Origin: Cliona cf. orientalis
Taxonomy: Eukaryota > Porifera > Demospongiae > Clionaida > Clionaidae
Direction: 5' to 3'
Length of the DNA stretch: 64,000 nucleotides
NCBI GenBank assembly: GCA_963930775.1
Contig: OZ005707.1
Span: forward strand, 5,456,001 to 5,520,000
Part shown: one piece after another, positions 11,401 through 24,500 of the stretch
Position numbering within the stretch: position 1 is the first letter of the stretch
Layout: every line of letters starts with the position of its first letter
Made by a program: the position numbers and the translations under genes
The notes under the pieces: model-generated
Seen by the model: only the letters and a program-made list of their open reading frames with translations
Told to the model about the DNA's origin: nothing
Database searches by the model: none

Positions 11401-13468
11401 ATAGCACACCAATTAAGGTGGGGTGAAGAGAAAGAGACAGCAGATCTTAAGATTTGGACATTTTTGGACTCCTATGCCTCTCCTTCTTATATACAAGAGA
11501 TAATTATCGATTTGCTATTGAATTTGTAACTGCAGTCTAGTGTGTCTGGCTTTGCATGGAGATATGCACCAAATAGATTATATACACAATGTCATGTACA
11601 CCAGTTATATTATATACATGTGATACAATGCTGAAAGTAACACATCCACATTATTTTATCATAATGTTGGGGGATTTAATTACACTTCCCACCTGCCACA
11701 CCTAAATGGGACACTATAGCATCTGGACTAGCATATAGACACTGGTCATTCTAACACTTTTGTATGCATAATTATTATATGTACACACACACACTCATTT
11801 TTCACAGAATGTATATCAAGCGACAGTATCCAATATCTTCTATTACCTACTGTGGCCTTGATCCCAACGACACCAGGTAATGCTTTGTCCTCACCTACTA
11901 CAATATTATTAGTGCATGACACTTTATGCATGCATGATTATGATGTGCCTCATATAATGCTGTGTAGTCTGTGTACATGACCCATCCTCAGGCAAAATGA
12001 CTATATAGTTTGTAATACAAAGAGAAATGTAGTATCTGAACACAATAATAATAATATAATTATATTATATTATATATATCAGGCCTTCATTTAGAAACTT
12101 TCCCAAGGGGGGGCACAGCGAGCTAGTATGACATCAAGGGGGGGCAAGACTATTTTCCGTGCACACGATCTCTAGGGGGGTCTGGGGGCATGCTCCCCCA
12201 GAAAATTTTTGCATTTTGGACTCCCAGAGATTGCGTCTAGTGCACTCTCAGGCACTACATTTTGAATACTTAATATCATGATTATTATTCACGTTAGGTG
12301 ATTTCTTGACTTTATGCGTGTGATAATACCAGCTTTATAAGGGGGGGGGCGAGAGTTTATCAAGGGGGGGCGAGTGCCCCCCCCCCCCCTGCCCCCCCTA
12401 AATGAAGCCCTGTATATATATCGCACTAGAATCTTGCTCCACATCTCCATTGCAGTCATAGGAATTAATAGTATCTGAACACAATAATAATATCGCACTA
12501 GAATCTTGCTCCACATCTCCATTGCAGTCATAGTATTACTAAAAGAGTGAATTTCCCGTAACTGTGCACCATCCATCTAATAGCCAGTGTTGGTACAAAG
12601 GATAGTAATAACAGTGGTACTACACATAAATCCAACAACAGTTTGGTTGCCATAGCAAACCAGATTGAAAAGTGACTATTAATTTGTCAACTGCTTGACT
12701 CAAGATTCTTGACACTCTATGGTGTGCCTTGTCACCATATGAATTCTGTTTCACACATGTATGCAAACACTGTCAGGTGGGACTTCCCAAATCTACAACA
12801 CCTGGGAGAAACAATTTCCCTCTCCAACAAACAGTAAGCATTGTACTGCCATGGTAGTAGCTAGATATCCAAGAATTAGGCATTACGTGGTTTTATCACA
12901 TTTACTATAGTATCCCTGGGCATGTGCCCACTCCTGGGTGCATGAGTATGGCATTCTAACACTGACAAAATTGGCAAGCTCAAATATATGGTCAAACTTG
13001 AGTCAGATATAATATATTATGGTCAAACTCAAATATGTGGTCAAAATTATTGTTGCCGATATAATATGTTGTATGGTCAAATTTTAAACTCAAATACATG
13101 GTCAAACATAAGTTATGGTCATTTTGTATTTCACCATGTATTTGAGCTACTGAATGCCCATATATTATGGTCAAACATGCAGCAAATATATGGTCAAAAT
13201 TCAAGAAGATCCCCTTACATAATAGTCACGGATATGACGTAAATTATTAAATATGTGGCAAAGTTTATATATCCCAGCTGTTCTTCTCTTATCCTTGTAT
13301 TCCATTCCATTCCATTCCATTCTATAATATACTAATAGGTGTTTTGGTCTTGTACTTCGACCTCCTGACAGCACGGGCAACTCATGCTTGGTGTTTGGGG
13401 AGTTTGACTCCTCCCAGCCCGTGACATCAGTAGTCAATTACCTTCAGAGAGTAATGAGAAGCAGATGA
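5429..13468 (+). CDS. tensin-like adaptor, SH2-PTB type (copy A)
   Basis: Focal-adhesion-type adaptor: in tensins the SH2 binds phosphotyrosine and the PTB binds integrin tails. Exons: 5429-5456, 5503-5564, 5639-5716, 6198-6604, 6767-6881, 6946-7047, 7128-7529, 7704-7794, 8453-8839, 10105-10200, 10557-10709, 11134-11299, 11808-11876, 12777-12833, 12911-12937, 13339-13468 (TGA). They sum to 2370 nt with every phase matching, giving 789 aa. Residues 1-500 are disordered, Ser/Pro-rich. The SH2 is at about 503-613 (MPYWYRPQYSR, SFIVRNS, LPEFIAHH) and the PTB at about 643-785 (CELVYLGSVEV, ITYCGLDPNDTR, CLVFGEFDSSQPV). No PTP/C2 head is visible, so the layout resembles vertebrate tensin-4 (Cten). 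The first exon is short and its ATG (MAYYEPEVT) is the least certain part. Confidence 0.85.
7797..8304. mobile_element. 508-bp inverted-repeat element abutting an exon donor
   Basis: Ends AGCGTAAGTCATCA and TGATGACTTACGCT are perfect inverted copies, with GGTCGAC-type similarity inside. It begins two bases after the exon 8 donor GT of tensin-like A, so the donor (gtagcg) is partly element sequence. Possible TA target duplication. No ORF. Confidence 0.65.
8840..10104. repeat. large intron filled with repeats, including TTTCATCATAA arrays
   Basis: Intron between the two SH2-coding exons of tensin-like A. Two clusters of the 11-mer TTTCATCATAA occur near 9519-9570 and 9940-10015. Inverted copies of ACGTCCAGAGTC (about 9624 and 10044) suggest an element around 9620-10055. 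No exon is supported inside. Confidence 0.5.
9773..9797. repeat. C25 homopolymer
   Basis: Uninterrupted run of 25 C inside the repeat-rich intron. One of several long G/C tracts in this otherwise AT-rich window. Confidence 0.9.
12080..12412. mobile_element. 333-bp inverted-repeat element with TATATATA target duplication
   Basis: Ends CAGGCCTTCATTTAG and CTAAATGAAGCCCTG are inverted copies with one mismatch. Both sides are flanked by TATATATAT. The interior is G-tract-rich with no ORF. An 8-bp duplication would fit hAT-type elements, but the AT-repeat flank makes its length uncertain. Confidence 0.65.
12975..13203. repeat. degenerate ATATGGTCAAA repeat cluster
   Basis: About nine copies of a word near ATATGGTCAAA, spaced irregularly within the last intron of tensin-like A. 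Chance ORFs on both strands here come from this repetition. Confidence 0.6.
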
Positions 13469-13566
13469 CAATAATTATATCAGGGGCCTAGTAGGTGTTT
13501 TCTTTGTTTTATATATAGTGGAATACTCAATATTATTATGTTGATTTTCCTCTTTATCTCTGTATG

Positions 13567-13926
13567 TAGTCTCGTCCCCAGACCCCACCCTCAAAAGGTA
13601 GGAAAAGGGTCTGGTGACTTTGGGCAGTTTCCTTGGTTGGCCAGCTCTGGGCGCACGCGCCGACATGCCATGGGTGCACTTGAACAAAGCTCAGATCTGA
13701 TTGGCCAGCACGGCTGTGTAGGCGATTCAAATTTGTATACCAGGCAATGGCCCTGTTACATTCCTGTGGCTAGTGAATCACATTATGACTAGGCTAAAGC
13801 TGCGATCTGATTGCAATGCGCAAATTCCTCCACGGGTCGTTAACTGGACCAAGCTTTTTGCCCAAATCACCACTGCTTCACCAGACCCTTGTCCCTTCTC
13901 GAGGGTGGGGTCTGGGGACAAGACTA
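13567..13926. mobile_element. 360-bp inverted-repeat element, 9-bp target duplication CTCTGTATG
   Basis: Begins TAGTCTCGTCCCCAGACCCC and ends with its inverted copy (one mismatch), arms about 26 bp. CTCTGTATG stands on both sides (13558-13566 and 13927-13935). The paralogous positions after tensin copies B and C (near 26135 and 44455) carry CTCTGTATGTT without the insert, so they are empty sites. A 9-bp duplication fits Mutator-like elements. Confidence 0.85.
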
Positions 13927-14720
13927 CTCTGTATGTTGTGTAATAATATTATGATGATTTTGTACTGTTCCTCATTTCGTTACCGATGAATGATGAGGCA
14001 TGAAACCGTACTGATAAATTTAATTATAATAACATGCAGTCTGGAAATACCAAATCTCAATAGGTAAGGCATAATAATAATATTATGTAGTTTTATTATC
14101 ATGTAAAGGTTAGCTTCGCTATAGAGTACCAGAGAAGAATGAGTCTGCATGTGCAGCTGATATGAGACTGAGAGTAAGTGGCTGTTGATATACGACTATG
14201 ATCTGAAAGATCGCCAAGTTGGAAACTGCTACCATATCCGTTCTAATCAACGCGCCACAAAAAAAATAGATCAAGCTCATAGAGCACATACCCTGTGTGC
14301 CATGGAAATAATAATAATATCACCAACATCACCAGGAATGTAGGCTACATGCAAACCTTGGTCTTTTGTTCAAGATTATCCACAAGCTACATTGTTCCGT
14401 TTGCCCATATAAAATTTATATTCTTTTGTTCCACACACCACATCACTCTGAAATTCGCTCCCAGATGAATGCATTTCAGTTTCCTCAGTTACACATAGTA
14501 TATTTTGTCAGTAATACTTCCCTTATTGCTTATTTTTGGGTACACTCTTGATTATTTGTGTGCATAATGCATTATTCTACAAAGCATCTAATATTATAGA
14601 CAAATGCCTCTTTTTAGAGGCCTCTATAATTTCTTTGAGGTTTAGCCTCTTGCTGCTCAGAAACTTTGAATGACCTCTTTCATTCCCTTCTGAGATCCAT
14701 AATCAATATCATTAATTTTG

Positions 14721-14780
14721 GAGCATGCGCAGTAGACTCCCTAGAAGTAGTATATAGTAGAGAAGCTAGAGCATGCGCAG
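14721..14780. promoter_or_regulatory. two GCATGCGCAG (NRF-1-like) sites
   Basis: AGCATGCGCAGTAG occurs at 14722 and 14770, about 240-290 bp before the chimera's ATG at 15016. The core resembles the metazoan NRF-1 half-site pair. Promoter function is inference, and the repeat may instead be element-borne. Confidence 0.3.
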
Positions 14781-15015
14781 TAGGTGCCCTAGTGCATACA
14801 AGGTGGGCGTGTCCGACATACTTCAGCTCCCCTGGCGATTACCTAGCACCCCCCCCCCCCCCCCCCCCCCCCCCCGTGTTTATACCATTAGGAATCTCGC
14901 ATAATTTTAGTTGTAGTAACAACTTCCGGCATTATAGGATTTCAGGGAAACTCCATGACAAGAACCATAGCCCTGGGCATTGTCTATGAAGTAGATTGCA
15001 TCTTACCGATCAAGC

Positions 15016-18000
15016 ATGGCCAAACGCACTGAGGAATATCTTGCGATGATCAAGGCCACCGTTCGGCTCACAAATGCCGTGAAGAACGAGCTGACCCCGC
15101 TCAGCCAGGAATTGGTGGCAAGAGAGCTAATCAGTGTGGACCAGGGAGTAGAGCTGAGGAACGGGAATGTTGGTGCAGTAGACAGAGCAGCAAATCTTGT
15201 TGCATTGGTCACTAATAAGGTGGGGCAGGATAGGAAAAATTTCTATTGTTTTGTTGAAGTATTGACTGACAATCAAAGTGTATACAAGGAGATACTGGAA
15301 GACCTACAGCCAATCTATAAGACAGGTATTCATGTAAATTTTTGAGAAGTAATTGTGCCTTATATATTGTGATATAATGCCTTCCGATAATATGAGTGTG
15401 CCTATCCTATGTATTTAGCTATCAGTTCATATCACTACATGAATCAGATTTACAGGCTACGGAGTCAGACACTTATGATCTTGTATTTAAATTTCAGGAA
15501 ACCATGTATACAATAAAGGTGCTCGTGCAATACTGACTATTAGGCAGCCATGGTATCATAAGAGATTATCAAGAGAAGATGCAGAGAGTAAACTGGGAGA
15601 TGGGGGCACAGACTCTTTCCTGGTCAGAGAAAGTGCACAGGAAGTTGGAAAATTGGTGCTTTCTATTAGAAGTGGTGATAATTTCTTTCATTTCCCCATC
15701 AAGCGTGGTGTTGGGTCATATCAGGTAGAAGGAACTGAAGAGCCATTTCCATCACTGATTGAGTTGATCGATCACTACGTACAACACGGCCTACCTGAGA
15801 GTGATAGTGGGGAATTGGTGACTTTCAAATCACCTTGCATTTGTGATGCATCTCTGGTTTCAAGTAAGTAGCTACAAGCAAGTGTCCTAAACAGTTCTAA
15901 TGATTCAGAAATCCCAATTACATATCCCCAGTAGCAATTTAATTTACTTTTCTGTGGTGTAAGATAATTATATATGGGTCATTACAGGGGCGGATCCGGG
16001 GGGGGGGGTCATGGGGGGCAGATGACCCCCCCTTCCACATATTCCAGGGCTGAATATCTTGTACCAGCTTGCTGTGCTTGGCTAAACAGCCAGCTTTACC
16101 ACCCTCCCTTCAACTAATGAACCTTGATCTGACACAAAATATAGCTAGAAACCTGTTTGTACGGTGAGAAAGTCGGGCTCCATTGACATCTTAGGCTGTT
16201 TGTCTCGTTCGCGGCAACGATGTGGGCGTGGTTTTTACGAAAATGGGCGTGGCCAAAAATTTAGTGCGCGCTTCGCGCGCGATTATTTAATATTTGACCC
16301 CCCCAACTTGATATCCTGGATCCGCCCCTGCATTAGACTAATTATAAAGCAATAGATTCGGTGCTTTCTAACCATTAATTTTAAATTCACAACTAAATCC
16401 CGTAAGAGGAAGTATTACATGGCCTAGATGGACCCAAATAATTATGAGTATAATAATTATATATCTAACAAATATTATTATAACCAGTGAATACCTTACA
16501 AGCAGTGTGTTACTTTCTCTGATGAGTATGGCTGGTCAAACTTCATGCGTTCCATTGGCTTACGTAATCCCATGTACTAGCTAGTGCTATTATAGCGCAA
16601 GCCATGCATGCTTTTTAATGTCTGCCACAAGTGATCTGTACTACATGCCGAATTTGTCTCTGTGTGCTTGAAGCATTGAGATAGGTTGATAGTCGGTCTC
16701 AGACTCTGTCTCTATAACTGTGACCGAGACATTAACTGTATAGACTGCATTTGTGTATGCACTATAATTATTGATGACCTTTACCATAATATACACCATC
16801 AACTATCAGGGCCGTAGGAGCCGGTCAGGCTGGTCAGGCCATGGCCTGGCCACTTTTTGATCGATTTTTAGGTAAAGATCGTCATAACTTCCTTGTGCGC
16901 ATGCGCAGTGGCTTTCCCCATCAAATCTTGACTATTTTGTAAGTGATTTAACTCTTGTCTTCCACCAAACTCCTTGTACTATCTAATTCTCTCATCATCA
17001 TAGATTATGAGCCTGACCACTACATTTTTGCTTCCTACGGCCCTGACTATGCAGCTATTGGGATGTGGTAAAGTACTTCATAAAATAATAATTATTATAT
17101 ACATGACTGTGCTGTGGTCCAGAGAGCAACAATGGTGAAGCCTCTACTTCTAGTCTCCATAAACCAGGGAGTTCTTCCTCAGAATATACATATGTCGATG
17201 TCACCATTAATGAAAGGTATGCTATAGCTACTGATCTGATCGAGTGATTTGTACGTAACCATGTCGTTATCACTATATAATTTCTACAAGTAAGGGGAGC
17301 TTGCTTTACTCGCCTCCTGCTGCATCCGATCATAATATACTTCTGTATTCATGCTATATAACAGTGCTGTGTGAGAACAAATGTTATAAGCATAAAAGAT
17401 CATACTGGAAAGCCAGAAAGTTTGGCAGGAACCAGTGAAAACAAAATATTGGCAGATTTTAATTTGGCGGATGACCGAGTTTGATCTAGCCACGATCTGA
17501 ACCTGCTGCATACACATGTGTGTTTGAGATCATTGAGAGGAGTGGCTTGCTAGATCAGTCCAGTTCAATCGAGCAAATTGCATGGAGCACTGCATATATA
17601 TATATAGTGGTGTCATAGTATTTCGACTTCAACTATCAGTAAGAGATTATCCTGCACCAAAAGAGAAACAAAAAAACGAACCTTGAAGGATTGGTACTAG
17701 TCTCGCGTGCCACACCCCCCAATCTGAGGGAAAGAGGAGTCTGGTGACCATGCATACAACGAGTTGTTCTGGCGACAGGATTTGGTCACGTCTCTTGAGA
17801 TTGAAGGGTGTGGCTAGCGAGACTAGATCGGTACATGGTAGAAGTGATTCAAATGAGTGATATCAGGCACCAAGTTAGTGCAAAGACCACACCCACCAAT
17901 TTGCTTTGTAATGCGCGATTGCCTTCGTCTGTGCAAAAAAATATAGGAATATAGTTTGGCGGCTAGTTGGCTGATCTGTCGAACCGCCAAATTTAATTCC

Positions 18001-18500
18001 CCACCAAATTTTCCGGCTATATGGCAGTAAGGTTAAGGAGAGAGTATAGCAGCACATACATGATGTCCGTAATTTTGACATGCTGCATGTGCGTTACTAC
18101 ACAGCCAAATATCATTCACTCATTATCTAGATGTGAAGGCAAGAAGCAAAGAACAAAGAACAGTTTTAAAGGGCGGCCACATATATACCTAGCTGCTGTA
18201 CTGACACCCGCGACCAGAATCAAAGTGAGATTAAACGATCAAGCTGTAAATTGGAGATGATCAAGCGATCAAGACATCTGTTTGCGTTACTCAATCAAGG
18301 TTTGTCCTTTGACTCCACCCACACCCCTGCCCCAGTTAGCAATCAAGGGTCAAGGCTCTTTTAGCTGTGCAATCCAACGATCAAGGTCCAAAAATGGGCC
18401 CGATCAAATTTTGATCCCGGTCGCGGGTGTCAGTACAATCATGTATCTAGTAGATTGCAATTGATCATGAGTGATTTATTTGTATACCTATTCTAGCAAT

Positions 18501-18538
<38 letters not shown>

Positions 18539-21500
18539 TCTGTGACACTTGTTGACAACCATGTACTTATGAGTCGCTTAGATGCCTAGATCTCGAGATT
18601 TGGCGATTTTTGTGTTGACAAAGAGACAGACAGATGCTGATTGCTTTACCCCTTGCTGCGCTTGCACGTGTGGAGCAATTATGAACAGGCATGAGTGGCC
18701 TAAGGTAGTATAATATGAACTGGTAAAGATTGTCGACATGATCTAAATAATGTTTATGGCTATACTGTTTGGCTGCTAGCTATCTGCTGACTGAAATGTG
18801 AATTCCTATGGAACCAAATCTGACTAACAAAAATGTAGGTAGTAGCAGTTCATATCTTCCTAGTCTAGATCTGGTACAGAGAGAGAATAAGTGGTTTTTT
18901 GGCTGACATCACTGGGAGTCCTGTAACCATGTCTGAGCATTTCTACTATTTTTCTTAAATTCACAAAATTTTAACCATGCAGACAAAAATAGATCTACAG
19001 ATTGCGCAATTTGCGCACGGGGTATGTGCTCTACAGAGTTCTGGTATATAGTCGGTACAGAAGTATTGCTATGCTGCCATAAAATCAAGCCAAGATCATC
19101 ATTGGCTTGGTTTTATGGCAGCGTAGCTACTTGTACAGTATAATATTATGTAAATCATATCTTGAATAATTATTAATAATTTTGGAGTGTATCCATCATA
19201 AACCAATCTTATGGATGATATCATGAGATATTGGTCTGATTCGCCTCGATTTATTAACCATACTTGAAATTAAGCCTACTATTTGAATTTCTGAGGTGGT
19301 ACGTCAATAAATACTTTATGCATATACGTGCACTCACACACAATGTCATACATGCACTCACTGCATACACACATGTATGTGCCCTCACATACATATACCG
19401 GTATACTCTCTCACCAGTCAAATTATGGCGATGGGAATGACAAGGGAGGAGATTGCACACCGAACGAAGGAGAAGGTGATTACTAAGTCAGAGAGCATGT
19501 ACAATACACTCTATATCACTCTAGGAGAGGAGAGTGGCATGGATCAACCGTAAGTCAACATCGTGAAGATGAAGTAGTCTAGTACATCAAAATTAGATCT
19601 GCCTAGTTGCTATTGTGGTGTAATAGCTAACTATGTTGGCCAACTCTTATTGATTGTACCTACTGCAAGGCCATGTATGCTTTCCAGGGGTGTAGATAAC
19701 TATTTGTTGTGGAGGGGCTTGTGTTACCGTGCCCATTTTGAGACCATGCACTTCTAGTCATTATTGTATCCCCCCCCCCCCCCGTTGAGGTCACTTATCT
19801 TATTTGCGTTAGTACATAATAATAATTATTGTTATATAAACATGCTGTAGTGATTATTTCATCATCGTGCTCAAAATTTTCCTGTTCTGTATAATTACAG
19901 TTTGACTTTTGTGAAGTGAAAGTGACTGCACGTCGTATGCAGAGATCTAGAGTATCTGGTATAATCCGAGCGAAAGAGGCTCATCAAACACCCCCCCCCC
20001 CCCCAGATCTTTTCCTCATGAACTATGTATAATACCAAGCCACTGTTTCATAATTTGTTTTGCCAGAATAAGCCACTTTCTCAACTATCTATAGCTAATA
20101 CAACTGCCATGGTAGCCTTCCCCCATTATCTACACCCTAACTTGCTTTCTGCTAATGTGCTCAGTACTTACGTGGTATAGCTAGCATACAGATCTGTATA
20201 CCTTGGTAAAATTTGTCATTATGCCTGCAAATAGGGATGAAATCGCTCCTGATATTGTACCAAGTGATCTCCCACGTTCCCGACGCCCCCCAGTGCCAAC
20301 TCCAAGGTGGTCAAGTGGGAAGAAAGTGTTACCGCCTCCCAGCCCCCCTCCAATACCACTGGTAAGTCAGCAATAAAATCATTGGGATGCATGGTTGATT
20401 GTTTAGAGGCCGGATAAATAGCTTTTGATGCCCTGCAAACTAGCCATGCCACTTGTGCAATAGCTTGGTGAATGGCTTCATGTTACTAGACCAATTTTTT
20501 GATAGCCTCTCTTCCCAATTTTTAATAATATTAATTTTACCCCGCACGCATGTGCAAGGGGTAAAGTAATCAGTTTATACATCTGTTATCATCATTGTCT
20601 GCACAAAAATTCATGCTGTAAGCACAATGAATCGGTAAAAACTGGTTTCTACACGCTTCGAATTGGTGAAAATGGCTTACTAGCACTACAAATCGTGCAT
20701 TTCCTGTTCACTATCCCTGTGATTTATTGACCACACCAATGTGCTGATGTGACTGCCGCGGCATGCTTCAAGCTCAGTGAAGAAAAGGGTTGTCAAATCA
20801 TATAATAATTATTATAACAGCTCTGCAGTGGAGTATTGGCAATACTTCACTATAGTGGCTACTGTGCACGGGGTATGTGCTCTAGAGAGTGAAATATGGG
20901 AGTGGCCTGGGGATGAGGCTATACTTGCAATTTTGTATAGCTACGTTGTACATGTAGATTATTATTGCACTTGACTGTGTATTTTATTAATCTTATTTCC
21001 ACAGCTAACTGGTGAAAAACCAAAGCCTCATAAACCTGGTAATGCACCCACACACGCTAGGGTATAGGATTAGACACCATTACTCTAACAGTATAGCTAC
21101 TTATCTCAAGTTTTGTTATGTAGCTATACATCTACCGTAGTGTCCCGCATGGGTACTTAAACATAACTTGCGATTTTGGGCGCTTACCCGGGATATAACT
21201 TTCATACGTTTGCATAGAAGCTGCTACATTGTACATTGACCACTTGAAACGAGCTACGTGCATGTCTGTCTCTATCATCATGATAATAATTATATTATTA
21301 TAGATGTAGTACTATAACAGCATTAATAGTCATGATGCATGGTTAAATGTAGGTAATGGAGGGAGGTCCTCAGGCCATGGCTCATACAGGCTCTACATGT
21401 ATAGCGTTACACAGAGAGTACATGGCAATATCAGCATGTGCATGCTCACAGCTCATTGCAATAATTATCAATGTGCGCATGCTCAACGTTCATTCAGCAA

Positions 21501-24500
21501 GAAGCTGATGCTGCTTATAATAATATGAGCAATGTGTAGCAGCCCTTCTCATGTGATTGCTGCTTGATATTGAGGACCTCCCACCAGTAGGGGATGCACC
21601 AGCAACAAATGATCTAATGCAATGTAGGACATTAATGGCAGATTGATGTGTATGTCACTTTCTTTACAAATGGCAGGTCATGGAGAAGAGAGGCCAATAA
21701 TTAACCAGAAGCCCACCCCACCTCCCAAGCCTCAGCCTCCTCCCAACATGCTACGGAGGCCTCTGTCTGAAGGCACAACCAAGGCCCTGATGCCCTACTG
21801 GTACCGACCACACTTCTCAAGAGAGGAGGGCATCAGTTTCATCCGCAGTCTAGACCCAGGTTCATTCATTGTTCGTGACAGTGTGACCATTCCAGGAGGC
21901 TACACTTTAGTGATGAAGATATCACAGGAAAATGCCAGACAGTGGAGGAAGATGACTGAAGGTATCATGATCATCATGACATTAGGTGTTTGGTAATTAT
22001 TGTATTGGGAGCCATTTCACAGGATTAGTTTGTAGACACACATGATTGTGCAAGCCACCAAGGGCTTATAGCTAGATGCTATATACCCATCCCTTGATGC
22101 CACTATGTGCACATACGAATGTGCTTGTTCATTTCCATTATCCCAAACCGCAAACCACTTAAATATTTTCTGTTATACAGTAATAAGGCTCAGTAGAAAT
22201 TGATTTTGTGCCAATGGAATGTTAGTATTACAGGCCCAGCCCAGTTTACTACTCTCTCTTTCAGCCACTGCATGTCTATGGGCCAGGCTCATGCATGGTC
22301 AATTTAGAAAGTTGTTGTATGACTGAGGTGATCGATACTCCCCCATCCATCCATGCATTCATTCCAGCTGCTCAAGTGACTGAAGACATGTTGATCACCC
22401 ATTTTCTCATCCAGCCTGACCCAGAGGGAGTCAAGCTCCAAGGATGGAATGAAAGACCATTCAGTGAGGCTATTAATTTTACAAATATAACAGATTATAA
22501 GTTAACTGACTGAGTAGTTGTTAGTGCAAAATTTCAAATTACTACATGCACTGGCTATTTTTAGTTAAGTCAATTCAGAGACCGAGTGTGAAGTATAGCA
22601 AGTGTTTTGATTGAGTTTACATTTGTAGGATTATAATATAACCAGTGGCCTGGGAAGTTGAAGTACTAGTATGGTTTACATAGTTATATACCGTGATTCA
22701 CAAAATTTTTGTTGTCAAGTTTTGCATAAAGTGACTACACGTAAATTGTTCACCTGTACTAACTTATACAGAAATATAATTATTATGGTGCACATTTGAT
22801 ATTGATGAAAATTTCTAATACAAACGAAATTAACACAAATTAAGGCATCTTTTGAGTAGTACTAGTCTTGTTCCCTCCAGTGTGTAACATTAAAAAGGTA
22901 GGAATGGGCCTGGGGATGAGGATAATATCCTAGTAAGTATAATAATGTACACTGTATATCATTATAGCTATAGTATTCCCCATGAGGAGATGGGAATAAT
23001 TATTGTTTGGGGAACACTTCATAAAGCCTAGTGTATGACTTGATGTCACTCTGCATGCAGAGTCATTGCCGGAGTTCATAGCCCATCACACTGTGGAGAA
23101 GCTGTGTCTTCCTTGCAAACTGGTGCTGCCTAAATCCTCTGCTGGCAGTGGAGGTGTCCCACAGGTCAGGAGAAAACCAGCCGGGATGAAACAAGCTCTC
23201 CAGACAGGAGCAGGTGAGAAAACTAATTTATGCATTGTATTAATTTTAGTACACTGGAGCCATCTTTCTATGATATTATGCAATGTCATGCATGCATTAC
23301 TAATCAGTATTTATAGTATACAAGAAGGTGATCAGAAATGAGTGCAGCTTAAACTTTCATTTTTGTATCAATTATTTAATTTGTCCTGGCCCATGCACCT
23401 ATATCTGCTTCCGTAATGTCCCTATTAATGTTCATAATAATAATCCTCTTGTTAACTAGACCTATTTGTTGCACTAACTCCTATGATTATTCATTTTACC
23501 CCCATGCCATTTCTTTATGGAATGACCTTCCTAACACTCAGCTGTTACAAGTGCAACATCACTGTCTATTGTAATTAAGTTCTTATTATTACCTTACTAA
23601 TCTTGTACAATAGCTAGTGGGTACATACTTGTATTAGTGTTTTGCTATTTTATGTATCCATGCATATGATCATGCAAAAGTAAATTTTCCTTCCCACACC
23701 CCCACACCAATGTATCCATCAGTATATGGATGTGAGCTAGTGTACCTGGGCAGTGTTGAGGTGTCTGGGCCAGGCAGTGAGTCTGTGGTGAGAGAGACAG
23801 TGGAGCAGCTGAAGACACTCGGACTCTCCACTATGAACATTGTCACATTCAAAGCCTCCATGAGTGGCATCACTCTCACAGATAACATCAATGGGTAAGG
23901 AAACTTGCTATAGAGATTTATCATAGCACAAACCACAATATTATTTGTGTATGTGTTTTTGAGGCAGATATTCAATATTATTTTATATCTATAGCACACC
24001 AATTAAGGTGGGGTGAGGGGAGAGAGACAGCAGATCTTAAGACTGGGACATTTTTGGACTCCTATGCCCCTCCTTCTTACAAGAGATGTCCATTAATTTG
24101 CTGTTGAATTTGTAACTATAATCCAGTGTGTCTGGCTTTGGAGCACCAAATAGATTGCACAATATCATGTACACCAGTTATATTATTATACATGTGATAC
24201 AATGCTGAAAGTAATACATCCACATTATTTTATCATAATGTTGGGGGACTTAATTACACTTCCCGCCTGCCACACCTAATTATAAATGGGACGCTATAGC
24301 ATCTGGACTAGCATATAGACGCTGGACATTCTAACACTTTTGTATGTATAGCTATTATTACCATCATTCACGAACCTTACATACTGTTACATGCTTTTAT
24401 ATGTACACACACACACTCGTTTTTCACAGAATGTACATCAAGCGACAGTATCCAATGTCTTCTATTACCTACTGTGGCCTTGATCCTAACGATACCAGGT

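Larger units (their letters stand above)
13469..15015. other. intergenic between tensin-like A and the CARD-SH2 chimera
   Basis: Holds a 360-bp inverted-repeat element (13567-13926), sequence homologous to the region downstream of the other tensin tails, a C27 tract (14849-14875) and two GCATGCGCAG sites. No coding sequence is supported. Confidence 0.55.

Noticed and set aside
21643..21676. Independent start codon for tensin copy B at the SH2 exon (MAGHGEERP)
   Set aside because: The same ATGGCAG-type sequence sits at the intron acceptor in tensin A, where the exon is clearly spliced. A separate 5'-truncated gene is still possible.
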